Source of the DNA: a virus
Strand: one strand, 5' to 3'
Length of the DNA stretch: 20,523 bases
Virus record (IMG/VR): IMGVR_UViG_3300042555_002712
Coordinates: 1 to 20,523 of that record
The number at the start of each line of letters is the position of its first letter. Positions within the stretch are counted from its first letter, which is position 1. Position numbers and translations under genes: made by a program. The notes under the pieces are model-generated. The model did no database searches, was not told the origin of the DNA, and was given only the letters and a program-made list of their open reading frames with translations. This document shows, piece by piece, positions 7,601 through 14,678 of the stretch.

Positions 7601-9249
7601 AAGAGCTAGAAAAACGTGAAAAAGTATTAACCAGTAAAAATATATCAAAAGGTATTAGCAGCGGTGAATTTGAAAAAACTCCAGAAACGTTAAAAGCTTT
7701 GCAAGATCAACAGGGTACTTTTGCAAAAATAGCAGCTATATCTAGTCAACAGCAGATGAACCTTGTTAAAACACAAGCAGATACAGTTGCTGCACAGTTT
7801 GCCAAAACAAAAAATGAAATAGATAATGAACTAAAGCAAGCTATACAAGATCGCGAAACTTACTTAAAAGGTGACGGGTTCCGCAGAGATACCTTAGAAG
7901 AGCAGCAAGACACTATTGCCGCATATACAGCCAACGAAGCAAGACTAAATAAGCAAATATCACTACTGGGCACCCAAGAACAAATAGCTGTTTTTACAAA
8001 AATACAAATAGAAGCTCAAGGCAAAGGGTATAAAGAAATAGCCAAACTAGCAGGCAGTGCTGTTGAAACAGCAAAAACTCAGCTGGGAATATCTTCTGGT
8101 CTTATTGATGCCTCGAACGAAACTAACAAGAATGAAACTGACAGAAAAAACAATCTTGATAGTCAATTAGAAATAATGAAACTTCAAAACATTGCGCTAG
8201 AACGTGATACAGCACTAACAAAAATTACCGGAGATACTGAGCTGGCTTTGTTAGATATACGTAAACAAGAATTACAGCTAGAGTACGAAAAGGGTATGAT
8301 TACCTTAGATAATTATAACCAACAGCTAAACTCTTTGGGCCAAATTGATCGTGCAAAACAGCGTGAAGCCAAAACAACTGCACTTGTGCAAAAATATACT
8401 GTAGATATGCTTGCGTATGCAAAAGAGTTTTCAAGTGCTACAAAAGCTCAATTACCCGAAATATTGGCAAGATACAATGCAACAAACACCGTATACCAAA
8501 AAGAGCTAGAGGGTATCAACAAAGTGTATACAGCAACAGAAGCACTTGCTGAACAGCAACGAGCATTACCACAACGCCAACAAGCATACGCGGAACTATT
8601 TACAAGTGCATTTAAATCAATGGAAGATGCAATTGTGGAGTTTACCCGTACAGGTAAACTAAGCTTTAGCTCTATGATTGAGAGTTTTATAGAAGGCTTA
8701 TTACGTTACGAACTTCAGCAACAACAAGCAATGTTATTTAAAGGGCTGGGTGGAGCTTCAGGTATAGTTGGAGCAGGTATGAACCTGCTAGGTCTTTCTA
8801 GTGGCGCTTATGGAAGTGGATATACTGCCGCGCAACTAGCAACATTACCAATGGCCAAAGGTGGAGCTTGGGACTACGGAGTTCAAGCATTTGCCAAAGG
8901 CGGTGCATTTACCAACCAAATAGTTGACTCACCCACACTGTTTAAATTTGCCAAAGGCACGGGTTTAATGGGCGAAGCCGGCCCAGAAGCCATTATGCCC
9001 CTAAAGCGTGACAGCAACGGCAACCTTGGAGTTAGTAACCCCGGTGGTGGTGGTAATGTTGAAGTGGTTGTCAACAACTATTCAACAGCACAAGCCGAAA
9101 CACGTGAAACAACCGACTCGCGCGGTAATCGTCGTATTGAAGTTGTGGTTGGCGACATGGTTGCACAAGAAGTGGCTAAAACTGGTTCCGCAACACAAAA
9201 TGCATTCTCTAGTACTTATGGTACTAGACCTGCCCTAGCAAGGAGATAA
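4621..9249 (+). CDS. Tail tape measure protein (lambda gpH-like)
   Basis: This 1542-aa protein sets tail length by stretching through the growing tube. Residues 1-150 include VRLYATYAANVFAVSAAFNAL and LDQLGAASGVALGSLA, typical tape measure N-terminal segments. Two long hydrophobic Ala/Gly/Ile stretches lie near residues 275-325 and 517-565. Long charged coiled coils fill most of residues 330-520 and 830-1320. At about 1327-1372 is the lambda-family C-terminal unit (FKSMEDAIVEFTRTGKLSFS). A Gly-rich tail follows with LMGEAGPEAIMPLKRDSNGN near 1449-1468, the signature shared with lambda gpH. RBS AAAGGAG lies 8-9 nt before the ATG. It has its own promoter and terminator-defined upstream boundary, so it is transcribed apart from its chaperones. 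Its 3' end carries the RBS of the next gene. Confidence 0.95.
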   Translation: MATVKINLSLEDTSNSVKARKKDVEDLNKELTKTKQLSTGTQSGSRAVKASLTPGMGGEGTEYGRARGGMGATGAAGRDFANQAQGLGGLVRLYATYAANVFAVSAAFNALSQAMNTTNMVKGLDQLGAASGVALGSLAKRFEQASGGAISLRESMEATAKAVSSGLSQAQFLKLGEVAKKASQALGVGMSDAVSRLTRGITKLEPELLDELGIFTKVGKATEDYARSVGKSANALTDFERRQAFANAVLAEGAQKFGEIKIDTNPYDKLLATLKNVAQSIGEIINVAIVPLVGLLASSPAALTLGIAALGSMIVKQAIPAIGEYRKSLKEAAEVSKGLADEKLKRAVSAAESRRQDIEARSQASAEAAATKLGDLENKIREQAKGRIRKDVAAIISTPNILDIKDTQVDKLDNISKKLKNQDNIYKQLASTIREAKQAALDNIKVQDKLEAERKTEPGKASTIGVLRADAERQRKSAAGSAIISKAGDTAAIDGFRVAYAEMIEQIKTEKLGKVRGAITGIAGAANAAITRIGGLVSAFSGWIAVITAVIGAYQMLSGLLSSNAAEQEKLNETLTNGTEAVKALNLTYDKYRTSLSSDAIIATATAFTNLSDNIGSTVKALQEADAKSGVFDRFIDGIKSVFGQDLKSDFERGIAFQVSEGLKGITDPKLKKTAENKLKELLGIQTLTAKAISGALDDIDKSEIIAKGEQIAKVFDAASRAGQKTANTLSAIKDGFTALDRSYTTLSNSITQKDPLTDFGRELAMQGFNLAEAFKDPVASVSALRDILTDVSKLKLLSPESQQILIQSKDAFLSLANSAEFYEKLIVESEKRVKGLEKQRDSRLNKAPIQKQLDREQSDLARFRDRLSDTKSGLQVISKEFARASEESIKKGFELVEGSFSRALAAGVLNNQKALLDYLPKTEGTLSLGVSIENQKLELQKQEILETQRLIKEMELLPIRLEKALLSADIEKLLLTETSGPVRQAARDNPRLKELEKREKVLTSKNISKGISSGEFEKTPETLKALQDQQGTFAKIAAISSQQQMNLVKTQADTVAAQFAKTKNEIDNELKQAIQDRETYLKGDGFRRDTLEEQQDTIAAYTANEARLNKQISLLGTQEQIAVFTKIQIEAQGKGYKEIAKLAGSAVETAKTQLGISSGLIDASNETNKNETDRKNNLDSQLEIMKLQNIALERDTALTKITGDTELALLDIRKQELQLEYEKGMITLDNYNQQLNSLGQIDRAKQREAKTTALVQKYTVDMLAYAKEFSSATKAQLPEILARYNATNTVYQKELEGINKVYTATEALAEQQRALPQRQQAYAELFTSAFKSMEDAIVEFTRTGKLSFSSMIESFIEGLLRYELQQQQAMLFKGLGGASGIVGAGMNLLGLSSGAYGSGYTAAQLATLPMAKGGAWDYGVQAFAKGGAFTNQIVDSPTLFKFAKGTGLMGEAGPEAIMPLKRDSNGNLGVSNPGGGGNVEVVVNNYSTAQAETRETTDSRGNRRIEVVVGDMVAQEVAKTGSATQNAFSSTYGTRPALARR

Positions 9250-9252
9250 AAT

Positions 9253-9621
9253 ATGGCAATTCCAAACTGGCCAACAGCAGGCAACTTTCCGCAAAGCCCC
9301 CAAAAGGGGTTTTCGGAAAGCATTGGTGTTAACGTAATACGAACTCAAACCGACATGGGTCCGGCAAAGCAACGCCGCCGAAGCAAGCGTCCAAGTACCA
9401 TGGACGTTAGCTTTATACTAACCACAGCTCAAACTCAAACACTAGAAACTTTTATCAACAATGACTTGCAGGGAGTAAACCGATTTAAGTTTACTCACCC
9501 ACGTCTTTATACTACTATCGATGTTCGCATTGTTCCACAAAGCGATGGCGAATTTTTTAAACTGCAGTACCTTGCACCAGGCTACTGGCAGACTTCCCTT
9601 AAACTAGAAGTGTTACCATGA
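9253..9621 (+). CDS. Minor tail protein / distal tail protein (lambda gpM-like)
   Basis: This 122-aa protein is close in size to lambda gpM (109 aa) and sits directly after the tape measure, as M follows H. Such proteins form the ring that joins the tube to the tip. Visible features are the N-terminal IPNWPTAGNFPQSPQKGFSE, a basic patch AKQRRRSKRPST (about residues 38-49), the strand MDVSFILTTAQTQTLETFI, and a C-terminal APGYWQTSLKLEVLP, matching the 'YWxVSLxLEV' ending common in this family. The RBS AAGGAG (9240-9245) lies in the last codons of the tape measure. The stop overlaps the next start (ATGA). Confidence 0.75.
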   Translation: MAIPNWPTAGNFPQSPQKGFSESIGVNVIRTQTDMGPAKQRRRSKRPSTMDVSFILTTAQTQTLETFINNDLQGVNRFKFTHPRLYTTIDVRIVPQSDGEFFKLQYLAPGYWQTSLKLEVLP

Positions 9622-10148
9622 GCAGAATAAGCACATTAAGCGCAGCGGCCGTTCGTGCAATGTTTTCGTCAGAAACGTCGGAAACATTAATAATGCTGCT
9701 TACTATTTACGATCCTGATACCAGTACTACCCCAGTATTTCGTTTCGCTGATAGTTATACTGGCAGATTAGCTAGCCTAACCACAGACGCAGAAATTGTA
9801 TATGGTGTACCAAGCCGTGGTCAAAATTATGTGTTCTTGCCAATGAACCTAAACTTGCCTGCTGAACAAGACACAGGGGTTGGTACTTGCTCACTTACCT
9901 TACAGTACGTAACACGCGAAGCAATTGAACTTATTCGCACAGAATTAACAAAACCTGTGCGAGTAGGTATTGAACTTGTATTGAGCGGTACGCCCAATAC
10001 TGTGGAAGCAAGTTTTCCTGGCTTTTATATTACATCAGCTACGTATAATGCGGATGCGATTACTTTTGAGTTAACAATGATTAACTTATCACGTGAACCA
10101 TTTCCGTGCTATAATTTTATTCCCAGCTACTTTCCAGGACTATTCTAA
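9618..10148 (+). CDS. DUF1833 tail protein (lambda gpL-like position)
   Basis: This 176-aa beta-rich protein has the hallmarks of DUF1833: a start like SETSETLIMLLTIYDP, a central LNLPAEQDTGVGTCSLTLQYV (about residues 75-94), and the ending NLSREPFPCYNFIPSYFPGLF. It occupies the slot of lambda gpL, a tail-tip protein, and is coupled upstream by ATGA and downstream by a TAATG junction to the K-I-J fusion. I see no Cys cluster like the iron-sulfur site of lambda gpL; only two Cys are present. A role as an adaptor between the distal ring and the tip is inferred from order. Confidence 0.78.
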   Translation: MSRISTLSAAAVRAMFSSETSETLIMLLTIYDPDTSTTPVFRFADSYTGRLASLTTDAEIVYGVPSRGQNYVFLPMNLNLPAEQDTGVGTCSLTLQYVTREAIELIRTELTKPVRVGIELVLSGTPNTVEASFPGFYITSATYNADAITFELTMINLSREPFPCYNFIPSYFPGLF

Positions 10149-13100
10149 TGGATTACAACAAGTACATAGGGTTACCCTACAAAGACAATGGCAGAGACAC
10201 AAGTGGCGTAGACTGCTGGGGCTTAGCCAGACTATTTTATCAGCAAGAACTTGGTATTGAATTACCAAGCTATACGGAGCTGTATGCTGGAGCACACGAC
10301 CCGCAAGTTTCACAAGCCCTTGACGCCTACAAAGATTCGTGGCAAGTTGCTGAGTATGGTGTGGCAGGTGACCTGTGCTTGTTTAATATTTATGGTGAAC
10401 CAGCACACGTGGGTGTGTACATTGGTGAGCGTAAGTTCCTGCACGCTCGCGAGGGCCGCGATAGTGTAGTAGAGTCATTGGACAGTGCGCAGTGGTCAAA
10501 GCGTTTTGCAGGATTTTACAAGTATACTGCAAAACCATCTGCTATTCAACTAACCGGAGTACCACATCCGCTGCAAACACAGGTCTTATACGACTGGACT
10601 GTGGCAGGTACCACCGTACAAGACTTAGCCAATTTTGTAAAACAAAAGTATAGTGTAAGTGAGCGACTGGCCAGCAAATTGGTTATTTTAATAGACGGAG
10701 TACCTATTGCACAGGACCAGTGGGATAGTACTGTGTTACTGGAAGGCCAGACAGTTGCCTACAAGTGCGTAGCCGCAGGTGGCAATACCACAAGATTGCT
10801 GCTAACATTAGCTGTTGTAGCAATAGCTACTTATGTTGCAGGCCCTGGTGGGGGTGCCAAAGCACTTAGCGCAGCAACAGGGTTTTCTACTGCAGTATCT
10901 ACAGCTCTAATAGTAACTAGCGTTAACATGGCCGGCATGGCATTAGTAAACGCTATTGCGCCTGTGCGTATGCCGGGTCAAGCACCTGACCCTGGCAGCG
11001 CAGCAGGCCTAAACTTGTTTACGGGTGCTAGCAATCAGGCAAGTCGTTTTGGCGCAATTCCCGTGGTGCTGGGAAAAATGCGCGTTACAGGCGTACTTGG
11101 TGCCACTCCTTATGTGGATACTCTAACTGACACAAGCTTGTTAAACTTGTTAATTGTGTGGGGCTACGGTCCACTAAAAGTAGACGATATTTGTGTGGGC
11201 ACAAACCCAATCAGCAACTACTACAACAAAAAAGATGATGCTGACCTAGAATTTGCACAAGATATTCCACTGCCTGTTACATTATACGGTAACGCAACCG
11301 ATCCAGGTAGCGCTGCAGAAATTGCATTCAACAAATTGTACGGCCGTGATGTTGAACAGCAGCAAGTTAATATTCAGCTTGTAAACAACTCTGAAGATGG
11401 TAATCCTTGGCAAGAAGTAGCTTTTGCACAAGACAATACCACAGCAGTTGACTTAGCTTTTACTTTTCCAGAAGGCATGCGTCAACTGGTAATCAGCGGA
11501 GATGCCGCAGGTGCTATACAGCAAGCCACAGCAGCAGTTGAAATTCAACTACGTAAGAAAAAATCTGATGGAACTTGGCCAGCCTGGGCTCCTAGACCAA
11601 GCTATGCTTTTGGTGACTATAGTGCACAAACACCCAACTCTGTGGCCTATAGTGACATATTACTTCCTATTCCTGATAGATTTAGTACTCAAGAAGGCAT
11701 CTACAAAACTTTAACTCAACGACACGTGTATGCACTAAGCGACACCGGTACAATAGTTAAGTTTAGTGGTGCGGTAGCCGATGACTATACTAGTATAAGC
11801 GCCGAACTATTAGCAGAATATAAATCTGGCAGCTATGCTGGATTAGCTGGCAATGATGCTGATCAAACAACTTATACCATAAATCCAGTATTACCCTTAA
11901 ACGGATATAAAAAAATATGTACTGTAATACAGCAAGGCGGTAGTTTATTTAGTATAGAAAACCACCTGTCTTCGTATACCGGTTACTACGGGCTTGAAGC
12001 TACCGCTACTCAACTAAATATATTTAATAGCTATAGTGGAGGAGACGAAGGAGGTAATTTTTATCTCGTAAATAACGGTATAAAAGTAGAAATTAAAAGT
12101 GGTGCAATATACGCACTAACTAGTAATCAACCTGTAGCAGGTCAGTCTGTTGTTGTGTTTAATCGCAGCAATCTTACAACTTATGGAGCAGTTGCAGCCA
12201 ACAGTGACAGAGCTTGGTCTAAATTCTTGCAAGAAAACGCAGTATGGTCACCAGGGTCTAGCCCTACATTTGATATGACTGTAAATGTAGAGTTTCCATA
12301 TACTGGATACTACCATGTTGAAGCCAGTGCAGACGATGAAGGCACTGTGTACGTAGACAACCGCCAAGTTGTTGGAATACCAATTCCTGGATTTGCAAGC
12401 ACCGTTAGTAACTTAGTGTATTTAGAGGCAGGTACTTATCCTGTTAGAGTTTTTGCAAAAAATAGTGGTGGTCCGGCCGGAATAGCTTGTACTATTACTT
12501 TTAATGAAAACGGTGGCCTAAATAATCTACCAACGCCAGACACTATTTTGGTATTTGGTACTCCTGGATTTTATCACAAACGCAAAGATGCTTTTAACTT
12601 TGTTTACAAGATCAAAAACTTGCCACAAGGATTTTACGAAGCACGAGTACGTCGTGTAAATGACGATGTAACAGAGCCCGAAAGTTCTCTGAGAAATTAT
12701 AATAAGGTTGCACTACTAAGTGCTACAGCCTATGGTAATGCAATTGACCCGATTACTAACCTGCCGCAGGGGCCAATTAATAAAATACCAAACACTAACT
12801 TAGCAAAAACAGCTATACGTATACAAAGTACCAGCAAAGCCAACGGTAGTATTGATGGTGTAAATGCCTTAGTACAAACCATATGCCCAGACTGGGATCA
12901 GTATATGGGGTGGACTCCCAAAGCTACAAGTAATCCTGCTAGTTTATTTGTTTATGTACTAACACATCCTGGCAATGCTTACCGCATTAAAGCACAGGAT
13001 GTTGAGTCTCAAATAGACTTACCAACAATACAAAATTGGCATGGGTACTGTAAAAATCGCAAGTTTGAGTTTAATAGCGTAATTACGCAAACTCAAAGCG

Positions 13101-14668
13101 TAATGGACGTATTACGAGATATTTGTGCAGCAGGTAAAGCTAGTCCAAGTTATGTTGATGGTAAGTGGACTGTTGTGGTTGACCAAGCTCGTCCATATGT
13201 TACACAGCATTTTACACCTCACAATAGTTGGGGCTTTGAATCTACCAAATTACTACCAAGGCTGCCGGACGCGTTCCGCGTTACTTTTGCTAACAGCGAC
13301 AAAGCCTATCAAGCAGATGAAATTTTAGTATTTAATTTTGGCAAAACCAAAGCCACAGCAGAAGTATTCGAAGAACTTAGTCTGCCTGGTGTAACCAACG
13401 CCAAGCAAGCAAAACACCTAGCCCGTTGGCACTTAGCACAAACAAAGTTACGTCCTGAAGTCTATACTCTTAACGTAGATTTTGAGTACTTGGTGTGTAA
13501 CCGCGGAGACCTAGTGCGTGTAGCTCATGATGTGCCTCTTTGGGGTACCGGCACAGGACGTATTGTAAGTGTTAGTGGAAGCACTATAACACTAAGTGAG
13601 CCAGTTTATCTAACTACTGGCACACAGTATCAGATACGTATTCGTACTAATTCACCATCAACTCTGCCTGGTTCAGAAAATAGTGAAACATATTTTCTAA
13701 ATCCAATCAGTGCTTCCGGAACATACACTACTCTTACAGCCAGCCAGGCTTTTGGCGATGCTGTGGAATCGGATAACCTGTATATGTTAGGTGAAATAGG
13801 AAAAGAATCTCAAGAACTTGTGGTACTATCCATAGAGCCCAGCGATAATACCAGCGCACGTTTAACACTAACAGACTACAGTCCAGAAATTTATACCATA
13901 AACATGAATTCGGACGACGATCTTCCAAGCTTTGATCCTAACATTAGTGGTGGCAGCAATCAATCTGTGCTGAATACTATCACACAGGCACCCGTTATTG
14001 TTGGAGCCAGCAGCGGCAGTAGCCTAGCCGAAGAAATTGCCACTGGAACGTTTCAAAACGTATTGTTAATAAGTTTTGGTAATGTACCAGCATTAAGCGA
14101 AGCAGCGCAAAAAATTCAAGTTCAAGTTGTGCTTGGCGACAGCGACTTTAGTTCTGGAAGCTTATTTGGTACTTACCTGCTGGATAAATCCACAGGCAGC
14201 TTAAGTTTAACAGGCCTAAAGACTCTTACTATTTACAAAATTCGTGCACGTTATATAAATGCAACAGGCTCTATAAGTGGACCTTGGAGTCCTATCTTCT
14301 ACACTACTTCCACAGGTAAGGTAGACAACGACTATATTGTGGACTCGCTGATAGTCGAGCTAGAAGATATATTTATTACTGCAATACCTGCTACCACACT
14401 GGATAAACCAGCAGACTTTAAAACTTTTGAGTACAGGTTGTACAAAGACACTGGCAACGAAGATTTCTGGGAACTTGATCCAGCCACTAATGGAATCCTT
14501 GTAGTACAAACAACCGATGTTGCAAGATTTAACTTGTTAAACGTACCACAACCAAGAATTTCTACTGCGGGTATAACATATCGAGTAGCATGCAGAGCCT
14601 TGGATAACAACAACAACTATAGCGCACAAAGTGCTTTGGGTACAATAGTTATTGCAACTATTAAATGA
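10148..14668 (+). CDS. Tail tip fusion: NlpC/P60 peptidase + gpI-like + gpJ-like
   Basis: This 1506-aa protein combines three lambda tip functions. Residues 1-125 are an NlpC/P60 domain with Cys23 in GVDCWG, His87 in PAHVGVYIG and His99 in FLHA, a likely Cys-His-His site for cutting cell-wall peptides (lambda gpK C-terminal part). Residues about 130-208 look like the beta-grasp part of lambda gpI and are followed by two hydrophobic stretches (about 210-270). From about 290 (SRFGAIPVVLGKMRV) the protein is J-like. A roughly 300-residue insertion (about 500-810) includes a PA14-like domain (about 685-795). J-type segments resume with LPQGFYEARVRRVNDD, then FEFNSVITQTQSVMDVLRDI (about 975) and NRGDLVRVAHDVPLWGTGTG (about 1118). 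FnIII-like repeats fill about 1270-1506. Its start overlaps the previous stop by one base (TAATG). Confidence 0.88.
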   Translation: MDYNKYIGLPYKDNGRDTSGVDCWGLARLFYQQELGIELPSYTELYAGAHDPQVSQALDAYKDSWQVAEYGVAGDLCLFNIYGEPAHVGVYIGERKFLHAREGRDSVVESLDSAQWSKRFAGFYKYTAKPSAIQLTGVPHPLQTQVLYDWTVAGTTVQDLANFVKQKYSVSERLASKLVILIDGVPIAQDQWDSTVLLEGQTVAYKCVAAGGNTTRLLLTLAVVAIATYVAGPGGGAKALSAATGFSTAVSTALIVTSVNMAGMALVNAIAPVRMPGQAPDPGSAAGLNLFTGASNQASRFGAIPVVLGKMRVTGVLGATPYVDTLTDTSLLNLLIVWGYGPLKVDDICVGTNPISNYYNKKDDADLEFAQDIPLPVTLYGNATDPGSAAEIAFNKLYGRDVEQQQVNIQLVNNSEDGNPWQEVAFAQDNTTAVDLAFTFPEGMRQLVISGDAAGAIQQATAAVEIQLRKKKSDGTWPAWAPRPSYAFGDYSAQTPNSVAYSDILLPIPDRFSTQEGIYKTLTQRHVYALSDTGTIVKFSGAVADDYTSISAELLAEYKSGSYAGLAGNDADQTTYTINPVLPLNGYKKICTVIQQGGSLFSIENHLSSYTGYYGLEATATQLNIFNSYSGGDEGGNFYLVNNGIKVEIKSGAIYALTSNQPVAGQSVVVFNRSNLTTYGAVAANSDRAWSKFLQENAVWSPGSSPTFDMTVNVEFPYTGYYHVEASADDEGTVYVDNRQVVGIPIPGFASTVSNLVYLEAGTYPVRVFAKNSGGPAGIACTITFNENGGLNNLPTPDTILVFGTPGFYHKRKDAFNFVYKIKNLPQGFYEARVRRVNDDVTEPESSLRNYNKVALLSATAYGNAIDPITNLPQGPINKIPNTNLAKTAIRIQSTSKANGSIDGVNALVQTICPDWDQYMGWTPKATSNPASLFVYVLTHPGNAYRIKAQDVESQIDLPTIQNWHGYCKNRKFEFNSVITQTQSVMDVLRDICAAGKASPSYVDGKWTVVVDQARPYVTQHFTPHNSWGFESTKLLPRLPDAFRVTFANSDKAYQADEILVFNFGKTKATAEVFEELSLPGVTNAKQAKHLARWHLAQTKLRPEVYTLNVDFEYLVCNRGDLVRVAHDVPLWGTGTGRIVSVSGSTITLSEPVYLTTGTQYQIRIRTNSPSTLPGSENSETYFLNPISASGTYTTLTASQAFGDAVESDNLYMLGEIGKESQELVVLSIEPSDNTSARLTLTDYSPEIYTINMNSDDDLPSFDPNISGGSNQSVLNTITQAPVIVGASSGSSLAEEIATGTFQNVLLISFGNVPALSEAAQKIQVQVVLGDSDFSSGSLFGTYLLDKSTGSLSLTGLKTLTIYKIRARYINATGSISGPWSPIFYTTSTGKVDNDYIVDSLIVELEDIFITAIPATTLDKPADFKTFEYRLYKDTGNEDFWELDPATNGILVVQTTDVARFNLLNVPQPRISTAGITYRVACRALDNNNNYSAQSALGTIVIATIK

Positions 14669-14678
14669 AAGAGATAAT

